Translations under genes and position numbers: made by a program
Origin: Pogona vitticeps
Lineage: Eukaryota; Chordata; Lepidosauria; Squamata; Agamidae
Direction: 5' to 3'
Assembly: GCF_051106095.1 (NCBI RefSeq)
Contig: NC_135787.1
Coordinates: forward strand, 170,833,001 to 170,897,000
Length of the DNA stretch: 64,000 nucleotides
Shown: one piece after another, positions 50,101 through 59,361 of the stretch
Numbering within the stretch: the stretch's first letter is position 1
Layout of the letters: the number at the start of each line of letters is the position of its first letter
The notes under the pieces: model-generated
The model's database searches: none
What the model was told of the DNA's origin: nothing
Seen by the model: only the letters and a program-made list of their open reading frames with translations

Positions 50101-53100
50101 CCAGTTCCTGGAGGTTCAGCACTCTTGTCCGATGCTGAATTTGGAGATAAAGGTGCCTGAAAGTAAACTGTATCTGTAATTCATTTCCTAAAAGTACACA
50201 AAATGTAACGGTTTAGATCCAATTCTTATTCAATGCAACATTTAAGTCACATTGATCCAGTGGCTGAAATCCTGTTGCTCAGCACGCTAGAGTAGGGCCA
50301 TTGCCTGTGTTGATTAAACTTCTCCATAAATACCATTTATTCATATGGGTCTAATTTGTGACTTACTTCATTTTAACAGCTGACAACTAGAGTAGGCCCA
50401 TTTAGTCAGTTGAACTTATAGAGGAGGTGACTCATCAGGTCTCCACTGATTCAGTGGGTCTACTCTGCTACACTAAGCAACAGGATTTCAGCCACTGAGT
50501 CGTCCTTGTTTAGACTAACACTGATTGCATTTAGGCCCAGTCCCTTCTCCAAGATATTTGATTGTAGCCACCATCACATATTATGTGCTGGAAGGGCTGA
50601 ACTGTATATAAGGGGATACAGTTGCCACATAGTTCAACATCTGTGTTAGTTCCTATGATTCAGTCGGTCTTCTCCAATTGCGACTAACAATTGGAACCTC
50701 AGTGTGTGAAATTTAGCCAGAAATAAAAAAAAACTATGTCAGACATTCCATTAGAATCTGAAGAGACCATAAATATATTTCATTCTGTCTTTTTTGCTTT
50801 TTAAAAAAAGTTTCCAGATAGATTTCATGTTGTAGACTTGTTAGTGGCAAAATATGTTAATGTTTACAAAATAATATCTAAGGTCCAAGCAATCTTGGTG
50901 TTGAGAAGAAACCACATGTCTGTAACCCATGAGAGGTGCTGTGCTTTTATTTAATGGTTTTACCTCACAGCACTTCACTGCATGCTATACTTGAGCTCTC
51001 CTCGGCTGAGGAATTTGGGAGGAGTATAGGAAGATCCGTAGCAGGAAAGTTGAGAAGACAGATTGTGTGTACATTTTAGTTGTTTAAAATATTTCTATAT
51101 TGCCTTGGATGGTTTCAAAAGTAACACTTTTTTGAAAAAGGAAAACATGCAGTAAAAACATGGTCTGTTTGCAGTAGGAACAACAGTAAATTCATAAATT
51201 GCTATGGAGAAAATTGGCTTTGGAGAACACATGATAAATGTGACGTCAAGTCAGTTCTGACTTACGGTGACCCTTTTCAGGGTTTTCGAGGTAGCAAATA
51301 CTCAGAAGTGGTTTACCATTCCCTTCTTCCGAGGGTGGCGCTGTGGGCTAAACCATAGAAGCCTTTATGTGCTGCAGGATCAGAAGACCAGCAGTCGTAA
51401 GATCGCATCCATGTGATGGAGTGAGCTCCCATCGCTTTGTCCCAGCTCGTCGCCAACCTAGCAGTTTGAAAGCATACAAATGCGAGTAGATAAATAGGGA
51501 CCACCTCAGTGGGAAGGTAAACAGCATTCCATGTATAGCTGCGCTGGCCACGTGACAACGGAAACTGTCTTCGGACAAAATGCTGGCTCTGTGGCTTGGA
51601 AACGGGGATGAGCTCCGCCCCCTAGAGTTGGACACGACTGACTAAAATGTCAAAGGGAATCTTTACCTTTATCTTCCGAGGGTGCCCTGGGATTGTGTAG
51701 CTTGCCCAAAGCCACATAGACTTGAATGAATGGAACTCACAGCTTCTGTCTAAACCACTGAGCTATCCAGCCAGCTGGAGAAAATGTGCCTAGTTCCATT
51801 TCCCTCTGAGGATTTGTTTCACTGCTGAGAAAGAAATGGTGCCTGCCAACGGACAACATTTACTGTAATCGGATAGGTCTCGCAACCCTCTTTTTTTGTT
51901 CTCTGCAGTAAAACAGGTCTGGTGACTACAACGTGGGACAGGCTGTACTTCTTCACTCAAGGGGGCAACTTGATGTGTCAGCCCAGGGGAGCTGTTGCTG
52001 GAGGACTGATCCAGGATCTTGACAACTGTTCTGTTATGGCCATTGATTGTGAAGATCGAAGATACTGCTTTCAGATTACCACCCCGACTGGAAAACCGTA
52101 GGTATCTCAGGGTCCCTGCTCGGCAGACCTTGGGAAAGTTTTGTTTCTGGACTTCAGCTGCCAGAATCCTGCTGCTAACCTGGCAACTGGCCATGCTGGC
52201 GGGAGATTCTGGGCACCATCGTAAAAAAAAAAAAAAGGTCCATGCTGTGCAGAGGAGGTACCACTTTTCTACTTGTAATGGTGTCCGATGTCGTGAAAGG
52301 CATATCCAGCTTGGCCTGGAATGCTTCCCCAGGTGCCAGGCCGTTCTGAGATTCGGATCTCAGCCCACACTTTCCCTCGTAACCCCAAATCCTTATGCTG
52401 GCTTGATGTGGGGGACAAATTAATGGAATCTTCTGAGATATAGTGGATGCTGCTGAATCTTCAGCTGTATTGCTCTGGATGCTTGGCATGTACTTGAGAG
52501 GACTTTACATATCAAAACAAAGACAGAAAATAAATGTTTGTGTATTCCTTGTAGGGGCATAACTCTTCAGGCAGAAAGCAAGAAAGAATATGAGGAGGTA
52601 AAAATACTTCACCATGTGAACCTTTTTCATTTCTTTGGTTGAGTCAAAAGTTCCAAAAGTCACTTTTCCCCCTCCTTCCTATATTCTTTTGCAGTGGATA
52701 TGTGCCATTAACAACATCTCCCGGCAGATCTATCTTTCGGACAATCCTGAAGTGAGCATAGTTCTGTTTTGAATTGATTTGTTCCCCTAAAAGAACCATT
52801 TTATCCAGTGGTTTCCCCGACTGCTGAAGCATTTGGAAGATTTTCCCTTTCAAAGATTGCTCTTTTCATTTCAGGCTGTTGCCATCAGGTTAAATCAGAC
52901 AGCTCTACAAGCTGTGACCCCAATCACAAGCCTTGGGAAGAAGCAGGACAGCCTCTCCCCCAGGTACCATTGCATGTTTGAACAGCCAGGTTCGCCTTGG
53001 GTTATAACTGAATGGCCCCTATGTGTACAAAAGGAGCATCTCAGGTAGAAGTCTGTCCTGGGACTCCTTCCTCCTCCCGTGGCTTGCTAGTTTGCAGCCA

Positions 53101-56100
53101 GCAGGAGGCTTTAAACATGCCAGTAGGTACATTCTGGCGTCAGTCCTGTTGCTATTTGGAAATGCAAGAGACCTGTTTAGTCAGAGGGGTTTGTGTATGC
53201 GTTTGGACTAGTTGGAGTGCGTGGCTCTGGATTCCCCCCTGCTCATGTCTTGCAAAGGTTTGAACGTGTTGTATGTTTAACCTGGGCGTGGGGGATCCTG
53301 CTACCTGCATTGTGTAGTGGCATGTTGAAAAATAAGATTTTGGTAGGCAGTTCAACTGCAGATGAACACACATGTGCTTAATAAAGGTGCCAGATAAGAG
53401 TACAAATTCATATATTCTTACTGTTAATCCTGAAGCATGAAGGGCATGTATTCATGATGACGTACTAGGATTCCCCCCCGCCTAAAAAGTATCTTTTAGT
53501 TATCCAAATGTTATGCTTATAGTGTTTCAAAATCTACTTGGGCACCAACTGAAGGTTGATTTGCAGATTCTTACCTGGTTTTCCTTTCACACCAGTCCAC
53601 CTCCTTTCCAGCTGTAGTCACACGGCCTTTTTCATGTGGCACTACTGTCTCTTCTTTTGGTTTAGCCAGGATGTGAAAAATGTAGAGATGCTGAACGACA
53701 GAAGCGTCCCGGAGGAGCCTGCTAGCATTCCAGACACTGCCGAGTTAATTGCACCTGGAACCCCCATTCAGTTTGACATCGTACTGCCTGCGATGGAGTT
53801 CCTTGATCAGAACAGGGGCGGCAGGTACAGACGGTGAACACCTCTCCCTTTGACCCTTTTAAAATGGTATCAGAAAGTGGTCATCTAGTAGTAACCCATG
53901 CTGTGTGTGTTGCAGGCGCACAAACCCATTTGGGGAGTCTGAAGATGGCAAGAAAGAGGATGAGGCAGGTTTGTATTGTGCACATTGTGCTATCTGAAGA
54001 AATGCACTATTGGGAAAGATAGATGATTATAGTATCTTGAGAGAATGGTTAGGGAAAATAGGCTCCATCTTGCCTTTCTTTTTCTTCCTAGACTCCCTCT
54101 TGAAGCAGATGTTTGTAGTGCGTTTTCTGGGATCTATGGCTGTTAAATCCGACCGGACCGTTGAGGTAATCTATGAAGCGATGAGGCAGGTGTTGGCAGC
54201 TCGGGCCATTCACAATATCTTCCGCATGACAGAATCCCATCTTTTGGTCACCAGCAATGACCTCAAGTAAGCAAATCTTCTTTACCTCCTTCCTTCCTGC
54301 TCACTCTCTCACTTACTGGTTCCACATCTTTTTTGTGTGTTTTGTGTTTCTCATTGAAAATCTCTTATTGGGCATGTCTCTGTTTTCAACCGAGTCAGCA
54401 ACCTGACTGAGGTGGGATTTCTCGATTTGAACTGGGAAGGGGCAGTCCTTACTCAGTCCTGTTCTCCTCTTAAGTTTGCTCCGGGTGGCTGGAGCACTCT
54501 TCAGAGTGTGAGAGAGGCTAAGAACAGAAGTGGAATCAGACATGAGTCCTAGGTAGACCAGCATACTTTTTCCAAAGCAGCCAACAAAAGACCTGAAGCG
54601 GCACATGGCTGCAATAACCCCTACAAGCTTGGCAGGTAGTGCTGAGATATGCCTTTATTAATGGAGATTTCTCTCTCCCTCCCTCCCTCCCTCCCTCCCT
54701 CCCTCCCAGAACTACCTGCCATGGCTGTCATTCAAAATGGATATATATACTTTTCCCATAAAGCACACAGAGGATAAAACTATCAATGGCCATAATTCAA
54801 AATGGATATATATTGATAGTCTTATCCTCTGTATGCCTCATGGAGAAGGTTTTCTTTCTTTCTTTCTTTCTTTCCCTCCCTCCCTTCCTTCCTTCCCTCC
54901 CTTTCCCCCTTCCCTCCCTCCCTTTCCCCTTTTCTTGTCAAAATGCCTCTCTTGTTTATAAGCACCTCTGCTGGATCAAGCTCTTCCATTCATGAAATTG
55001 CCATATTTTCCATGTATAAGACACTACTTTTTCCTAAAATCATTAAACTAAAAATTGAGGAGCATCTTGAACACGGAGAGAACAAAACAGCCCATATCTT
55101 GCCTCTGTAAATATGCTTCCTTCAATCACGAGGCTTAGCTGCCTCCAATAAGGAAGCTTAGCTCCCTACAGTCAGAAGACTTAGCTTCCTCCAGTCATGA
55201 GCCTTATGGAACTGACATCAGCTGAACAAACCAATTGGAGCACACTTCATTGGAGGTGGAGCCTGTAGGCTCAGATTCAACAGGGACCCCTAATGTCTGA
55301 GCATTCTGAACCCAGAGGTTGAATACTCAAAGCTAAGTTTTCTTAAATTTTGGGTTAGAAAAGTGGGGAGGCATATTATAAATGGAAAAATAAGGTATAT
55401 CTTTCAGCCCCTGCTCCCTGTTCTTCTTGACTAGGTTACATTGCATTCTGAGTAGCTGCTCTACAAGTTAACACACACTGAATTTAGTTTGAAAGGATTT
55501 TCCATTTCAGTACATAAATGTTTTGGCTACTTCTAGATGCTAGAGCTGCCTCTAAGCAGTGATTTCCAACTTTTACTAAACTAAATATCCAGGATTCTAC
55601 CGAATGGAGCCACAACAGCTAAAGTAGTATCAAACACCTGTAACTAAGGGCAGGTATACTCTGAATGTAGCCATGTACATATCTACTTAATATTAAGCCC
55701 ATCAGCTTTAACAGGGCTTCCCTACAAACCTCAGTGGGTTTCGCTTTGCAGCCTGAATTGCAGCCAGCTTGAGAGTAGCCTCTCGTTTTTTATCATTGTT
55801 TGGTTTTGGGAAGGACTTCATCTGGATTTTTCTTTCTTTTACATTCTTAACAGATTAATAGATCCTCAGACCCAGGTTACAAGAGCAAATGTAAGTGTAC
55901 GTTTCTTTTTAATCAGAGTATATACATGGCAATTGGTTTTACATGCTAAGCTGCCAGTTGGGAAGCTCTTAGGAGGATGCTTGTAATTCTGAAACTTGTT
56001 TTTCCAGTTTGAACTTGCCAGTGTGACACAGTTTGCAGCTCATCAAGAAAATAAAAGGCTGATTGGATTCGTAGTTTGTGTCTCTGAGTCTCCAGGCGAA

Positions 56101-59100
56101 GATTCCCTGAGCGCTTATGTGTTTGAGAGTAACACAGAAGGCGAAAAGGTCTGGAGATGGTTTTGTTGCATTTAAAATACATTAAGAAATTCTAATTGTG
56201 GTCTTTAGTTAGAAGTTGTAGGAGGGTTGGTGATATCACTTCCCTTGCTTAGATTCCAAGCAAAACATTCAAAACGTAACAAAGGAAATGGCAGGATATC
56301 GTAGCAATTTCCTTACTTATCATCATCCATAATCCTGTTTTCTTCTTCATTCAGTTGAATAAGGTACTGAAATTGAAATTCTTCTGTGCTGTTGGTTTTC
56401 CAGTGTTTTCTTAAGAAGGCCATTAGCCAAAATTATCAATTATTTTTATTAATTCTGATACAGTATATATATTTCTGGTTTACCAATAAATAATAACAAA
56501 TCATCTACATATAGAGCTAGTTTATACTCTACTTGTTCATGAGCAAAACCATGGTTTATCCTATTCTGTCTAAAATAGCACATGCCAATTGTTCCAAACA
56601 TAAATAACAGTGGAGACAAAGACAGCCCTGCCTGTTACCTCTTTCTAAATAAAAGGGATCAGAAAGAATCATAGGTGAAAACAAAATAAAAATAAAAAAG
56701 TAAGAAAAGATAAAAATGAGGTGACACCTTAAAGGCTAACTTTTATATATTTTTTAATATGAGCTTTCTACTTCAGACATCAAAATCAGAAAGGATTACA
56801 TTTACTTTTGCCATTTAGGATGGAGGTCTACAATTGTAATCCATTTTACAAATTGAGGAAATCTGAGGAAATCCACATTTTTCTAAAGCAGCAAACATAA
56901 ATTGCCAATATTTTTAATCAAATGTTTTTTTCAGCATCTAATGAAGTAAGTGCACCTGGATCTGATCTATTACTAGTTATCAGCACTGGTGAAACATGAT
57001 GGAATTTGTAGTCCAGCAACATTTGGGAAGCCATAGGCTCCTGACTCCTTTGTAGAATCATAAGTTGGAAGGTAAATTAAAGGCCGTGTAGCCCAACCTA
57101 CTGTCAGTGCAGGGAATAAACCATTGCAACACTTGTCACTGTGTGGCACCATCTCATAACTGGGAAAGTTCCAGTCGTACTTGTTATTCCTCTTTTAACT
57201 GACATGGAGCTACTCCCAAAGGCTTAGGATTTTCTAGTGCTCTAGCGTGGATCGGATGATAATAGAAAAACACTTTCCTGAAATTGATAATTTTCTGGAA
57301 TTACTTAGTCTTGCCCCTTAGCATTTACTCAAAACAGTGGTCTGCCCAGACGATTGATCAGATCTATACAATTAAACCCTTTGTGTGTTTCTTCTAAGAC
57401 GGTCTCTGCTTCCTCTTCAGATTTGCTATGCAATAAGCCTGGGAAAAGAAATTCTTGAGGCTCGGAAGGTAACATGCTCTTGTTCTTCCATTTACTCTCA
57501 CTTTACCTTGAAGTGTGGTGAATCTTCCAAGGCTTTAGCACCCAGTGTAATTTGGGCAACGGTTGGCAACTTGTGGATGAAAGCTTTTGGACTGCTCTTT
57601 TCAGCCCCGGCCAGCATCACCAGTGGTGATGAAAGCCGCAGTCCAAAAGGATTTGTCGAGGAACACGTGTTACTCTTGGCTTTGTGGAGTCCCAGCAGAT
57701 TCTCTTTACTCAGAAAGTACATGATACTGACAGTTCGGTGAATTTCTAGGAAATTCCTTAAACTAATCCAGCATAAGTAGTTACTTAGTTAAAACTGATT
57801 GATTTGCGCAGTTAAGATAGTGGGAACACGGGTGAAGTACTGCATTATATTTCTCTAGGGTATTGGCATTTTAAGCGACTGTGGGGCCTCTTGAGAAAAA
57901 AGAGGGGTATGAATATTTTAAATCAATCAATTAGTCAATCAATTATAGGGAGCCAGCTTTAAGTTTCATGTAAGGGAGCATTTAAGCCTGTGCTTCAGTC
58001 AGCATAGTGCTTAGCATCTGAACAGACATACTTTGAATTAGGCTTTCAAAAGTATAGAACTGCGGTTAGTGCAGCCTTATTAGTGGTAATGAAAATGAGG
58101 GGGGAAATCATGGCGAAAACACAAATAGGATAAGGATAGCTTGTAGCTACATCTTTCCATCTAAATCGGGTGTCTGTTATTTGCTTTAGCTCATGTCTAG
58201 CTTATTTGTGCTGTGTGGAGAAATGCAAGCAAAAGGTTTTGTACCATTTCCAAATCAGAATTATTTATATTAAGAACTTGATGGTTAACTGATGCACCCA
58301 ACCTTCAGCAAGGAGTGTTTTTCCAGGTGTTTCATGTATGTATTGAAACTAGTTTATCCAGTAAGCTGCAGCACGAGACTTGTGGTGAAAATGTTTCCCA
58401 GAAATTGTTTTCACTGCAGCAGAGTGTGAATACATATGGAAAATATTCTGCAGGTTGAAGTGGGTTTCTGCAGTCTACTGGGACAAATGACTCGTGCAAA
58501 AATATTTTCTGCTGTCAAATAAGCTGAAACTTGCTTTAATCCAGTTTGGTAACTTATTGGGTTTGTAACTTGTCCTCCAACTCATTTTAGCAACATGTCT
58601 TATAATTAAAATGCATTAAATTAGAAACCTGATTAAACTTGTTTTGAGAATTCTCATGATAACTCATGACTGAGAGCCAAATCAGAAGTCATTTATGACA
58701 TTAATACCATATTTTTCTGTGTATAATACACTACTTTTTCCTAAAAGCATTACACTAAAAATTGAGGTGCATCTTATACACGGAAGTAAGCTGAGAGAGC
58801 TGAGAAGAAAACTGCCCCGTACCTTGCCTTTGTAAACAGTCTTCCGTCAGTCACGAGATTTACCTTCCTCCAATCACAAGCCTTCTGGAACTGACATCAG
58901 CTGATGCTGAACAAACTAATTGGAATACACCTCATTGGAGGTGTAGCCTGTAGGCTCAGATTCAACAGGGACTCCTAATGCCCGAGTGTTCTAAGCCCAG
59001 AGGCTGAATACTCAAAGCTGTTCTCTTAATTTTTGAGTTAGAAAAGAAGTGTGTGTGCTTACAAACAGAGGGGTGTTATAAATGGAAAAATACAGTAACT

Positions 59101-59361
59101 CTGTACTGGCTTTCTAAATTGTAAAGTGCAGGTGTAGGGAACAATCTGAATAGGGGCTGCACAGGAGTAAATGGTTGCATGTTTGGCCTGAGCCTAATTC
59201 TTTTGCCTCTGACTCCATTTTCATTACAGGATCCAGAAGCATTAGCTCAGTTAATGTCATCTATGCCACTGACCAATGATGGAAAATTCATGCTGTTGAA
59301 TGACCAGTCAGAAGAGGACAATGCTGTGCATGGAGATGGGCAGGAAGAATCTGAAGCATAA
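28555..59361 (+). CDS. APPL2: APPL2, endosomal adaptor with BAR, PH and PTB domains, 21 exons, 661 aa
   Basis: Twenty-one coding exons with GT-AG borders and consistent phases sum to 1986 nt, which is 661 residues plus TAA; human APPL2 has 664. The start MPVVDKLRLEEALQDSP and the end EESEA match APPL2 rather than APPL1. The BAR domain spans about residues 1-270 (exons 1-10), PH about 277-375 (exons 10-13) and PTB about 485-635 (exons 17-21). A variable linker lies between PH and PTB (exons 14-16) and includes the conserved ELIAPGTPIQFDIVLP. Known role in the family: APPL proteins bind Rab5 and Rab21 on early endosomes through BAR-PH. Through PTB they couple receptors such as adiponectin receptors, and Akt, to signalling; APPL2 often opposes APPL1. 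I see no broken exon. Promoter is the CpG island just upstream. Confidence 0.97.
28725..28924. repeat. Compound microsatellite (AAT)n-(GATGGT)n-(AAC/AAT)n
   Basis: About 30 AAT units run to 28818. About ten GATGGT units run to about 28885, then AAC/AAT units to 28924. It starts about 115 bases after APPL2 exon 1. Long apparent reading frames here are low-complexity artefacts. Confidence 0.95.
32028..32170. mobile_element. TA-flanked inverted-repeat element, short form (143 bp)
   Basis: It has the termini CAGTGGTGCC and GGCACCACTG with TA flanks, as in the 430-bp copies, but the interior is deleted. It lies in APPL2 intron 1. Confidence 0.72.
32272..32779. mobile_element. Fold-back hAT-like element in APPL2 intron 1
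   Basis: The left arm (about 32305-32515) and right arm (about 32570-32770) are diverged reverse complements sharing blocks such as TTTTCCAAGAATTCCCCAG. Flanking 8-mers TCCAGCAC and TCCAACAT match at six of eight positions. There is no coding part; the peptide-like frames on both strands mirror each other because of the fold-back. Confidence 0.6.
33664..33860 (+). repeat. tRNA-derived SINE, diverged
   Basis: The head CCAGCAAGGTGTAATAG and a following GTTGGACTAG block resemble the SINE head at 8021. It ends in a GGTGGTATATATGCA-like tail. Confidence 0.45.
34845..34943 (+). CDS. APPL2: APPL2 exon 2
   Basis: 33 codons, BAR domain. Encodes SLLSVFEEDAGTLTDYTNQ, typical of APPL2. Acceptor TTTCACCAG, donor GTATAT. 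Confidence 0.97.
35605..35960 (-). repeat. LINE-type 3' tail repeat, antisense
   Basis: Begins with a TTTATTATTTATTTATTA tail and continues with a block like that at 3360-3440 (ACAATATAAAA). Family uncertain. Confidence 0.4.
39525..39757 (-). repeat. tRNA-derived squamate SINE, antisense
   Basis: On the minus strand it opens GGCTGGATAGCTCAGTGAG (A box), has a B-box-like GGAAGTTCAGTTCCCCC, and ends in a GTCAGAACTGA-type tail next to a GCAT microsatellite. Confidence 0.75.
39954..40013 (+). CDS. APPL2: APPL2 exon 3
   Basis: 20 codons, NEMCLATQQLSKQLLAYEKQ, BAR domain. Donor GTATGC. Confidence 0.97.
40110..40479. mobile_element. Fold-back hAT-like element in APPL2 intron 3
   Basis: The termini are TAGAGATGGGCACGAACC and GGTTTGTGCCCATCTCTA. 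Flanking 8-mers GGCATAAT and ATTATAAT match at five of eight. The interior is a near full-length hairpin: two arms of about 110 bases meet around 40290-40305. No coding part. Confidence 0.7.
41186..41257 (+). CDS. APPL2: APPL2 exon 4
   Basis: 24 codons, NFALGKGDEEVISTLQYFSK and on to VDE. BAR domain. Donor GTAATC. Confidence 0.97.
41964..42386. mobile_element. TA-flanked inverted-repeat element, copy 4
   Basis: The termini are CAGTGGTGCC and GGCACCACTG with TA on both sides (41962-41963, 42387-42388). It is 423 bp and has the same interior as the copies at 24415 and 25626. Confidence 0.75.
44090..44190 (+). repeat. LINE-type tail with AAAT microsatellite
   Basis: A GACTAGATAAGCGGGATATAAA-type end is followed by about 15 AAAT units, a short tail like that at 17330-17390. 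Confidence 0.6.
44659..44746 (+). CDS. APPL2: APPL2 exon 5
   Basis: 29 codons plus one base. Encodes LNILHTELAKQLADTMVLP. BAR domain. Donor GTAAAC. Confidence 0.97.
45625..45666 (+). CDS. APPL2: APPL2 exon 6
   Basis: 42 nt, EVSTLKDLFSLASN plus a split codon. Acceptor CCTCTAG, donor GTATGT. Confidence 0.95.
45761..45819 (+). CDS. APPL2: APPL2 exon 7
   Basis: 59 nt, EHDVSMAKYSRLPKKKENEK, BAR domain. Donor GTAAAA. Confidence 0.96.
46465..46611 (+). CDS. APPL2: APPL2 exon 8
   Basis: 49 codons. Encodes KQHLSSLQYYCALNALQYRK, conserved in the BAR helix 3 region. Acceptor TTGTTCAG, donor GTATGT. Confidence 0.97.
47065..47107. repeat. AAAC microsatellite
   Basis: About eight AAAC units followed by TTAATTAATTA, in APPL2 intron 8. 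Confidence 0.8.
47417..47459 (+). repeat. 43-bp direct repeat, copy A (intron 8)
   Basis: It is identical over 43 bases to 48767-48809, exactly 1350 bp away. It lies at the end of what looks like an antisense SINE-like remnant (about 47370-47420). Confidence 0.85.
47962..48044 (+). CDS. APPL2: APPL2 exon 9
   Basis: 83 nt. Encodes IKFFKKGAEMFSKKMDNFLS and on. BAR domain end. Donor GTAATC. Confidence 0.96.
48767..48809 (+). repeat. 43-bp direct repeat, copy B (intron 9)
   Basis: Identical to 47417-47459. Flanking bases differ immediately on both sides. Confidence 0.85.
49107..49345 (+). repeat. tRNA-derived squamate SINE
   Basis: Opens GCTGGATAGCTCAGTGG (A box), with GGGAGTTAGATTCCCC as B-box region, and ends GTCAGAATTGACTGGCACA followed by an ATT tail. 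Same family as 39525 (antisense). Confidence 0.82.
49879..50037 (+). CDS. APPL2: APPL2 exon 10
   Basis: 159 nt. Joins the BAR end to the PH start (NRNLIQKAGYLNLR). Donor GTAAGG. Confidence 0.97.
51237..51777 (-). repeat. tRNA-derived squamate SINE, antisense, interrupted by another SINE
   Basis: The two parts, about 51237-51337 and 51672-51777, together make a SINE like the one at 39525. The right part ends with the antisense A box (CACTGAGCTATCCAGCC). The second SINE lies between them. Confidence 0.75.
51338..51671 (+). repeat. Sauria-type SINE nested in another SINE
   Basis: It has a GCGCTGTGGGCTAAACC head with an A box, a TCGTAAGATCGCATCC B-box region, a GTTGGACACGACTGAC block and a TTTACCTTTA tail. 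A 13-bp target duplication TCTTCCGAGGGTG flanks it (51325-51337, 51672-51684), dating it after the host SINE. Confidence 0.8.
51909..52097 (+). CDS. APPL2: APPL2 exon 11
   Basis: 189 nt, PH domain core with FTQGGNLMCQPRGAVAGG and VMAIDCEDRRYCFQI. The donor is GTAGGT at 52098; using the next GT would read into a stop, so the earlier one is chosen. Confidence 0.97.
52555..52597 (+). CDS. APPL2: APPL2 exon 12
   Basis: 43 nt, GITLQAESKKEYEE, PH domain. Donor GTAAAA. Confidence 0.95.
52695..52751 (+). CDS. APPL2: APPL2 exon 13
   Basis: 19 codons, WICAINNISRQIYLSDNPE, the final PH helix with its conserved Trp. Donor GTGAGC. Confidence 0.97.
52875..52963 (+). CDS. APPL2: APPL2 exon 14
   Basis: 89 nt, AVAIRLNQTALQAVTPITSL and on. 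Start of the PH-PTB linker. Donor GTACCA. Confidence 0.95.
53666..53824 (+). CDS. APPL2: APPL2 exon 15
   Basis: 159 nt. The first 28 residues differ much from human. ELIAPGTPIQFDIVLP is conserved. Acceptor TTGGTTTAG, donor GTACAG. Confidence 0.95.
53916..53968 (+). CDS. APPL2: APPL2 exon 16
   Basis: 53 nt, RTNPFGESEDGKKEDEA, acidic linker. Donor GTTTGT is weak at position +3. Confidence 0.93.
54092..54266 (+). CDS. APPL2: APPL2 exon 17
   Basis: 175 nt. PTB domain start: LLKQMFVVRFLGSMAVKSD and RAIHNIFRMTESHLLVT. Donor GTAAGC. Confidence 0.97.
54672..54930. repeat. CCCT and TTTC microsatellites
   Basis: Nine CCCT units lie at about 54672-54707. Mixed TTTC and CCCT/CCTT runs lie at about 54854-54930. 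Both are in APPL2 intron 17. Confidence 0.85.
55001..55395. mobile_element. Non-autonomous inverted-repeat element in APPL2 intron 17, copy A
   Basis: The termini are CCATATTTTCCATG and TGGAAAAATAAGG. It aligns along its length with 58707-59095. No coding part. Confidence 0.65.
55854..55890 (+). CDS. APPL2: APPL2 exon 18
   Basis: 37 nt, KLIDPQTQVTRAN, PTB domain. Donor GTAAGT. Confidence 0.96.
56008..56148 (+). CDS. APPL2: APPL2 exon 19
   Basis: 47 codons, FELASVTQFAAHQENKRLIG and on. PTB core. The donor GTCTGG is weak, but the phase and following exon fit. Confidence 0.96.
56380..56670 (-). mobile_element. L1 LINE fragment (reverse transcriptase), antisense
   Basis: On the minus strand it encodes an SPLLFMFGTIGMCYF-like stretch and, at about 56515-56470, LYVDDLLLFIGKPEIY with an intact catalytic YVDD. 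Truncated at both ends. In APPL2 intron 19. Confidence 0.7.
57421..57468 (+). CDS. APPL2: APPL2 exon 20
   Basis: 16 codons, ICYAISLGKEILEARK, PTB C-terminal helix. Donor GTAACA. Confidence 0.97.
57469..59229 (+). other. APPL2 intron 20
   Basis: 1.8 kb. Holds a LINE-tail-like AATC run at about 57880-57945 and the MITE copy at 58707. Nothing else recognised. Confidence 0.5.
58707..59095. mobile_element. Non-autonomous inverted-repeat element in APPL2 intron 20, copy B
   Basis: The termini are CCATATTTTTCTG and GGAAAAATACAG, flanked by TA (58705-58706, 59096-59097). The TA flanks suggest a Tc1/mariner-type MITE. Matches copy A at 55001. Confidence 0.68.
59230..59361 (+). CDS. APPL2: APPL2 exon 21 (terminal)
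   Basis: 43 codons plus TAA. DPEALAQLMSSMPLTNDGKF and the acidic tail ending ESEA, as in human APPL2. Confidence 0.98.
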   Translation, partial: DPEALAQLMSSMPLTNDGKFMLLNDQSEEDNAVHGDGQEESEA

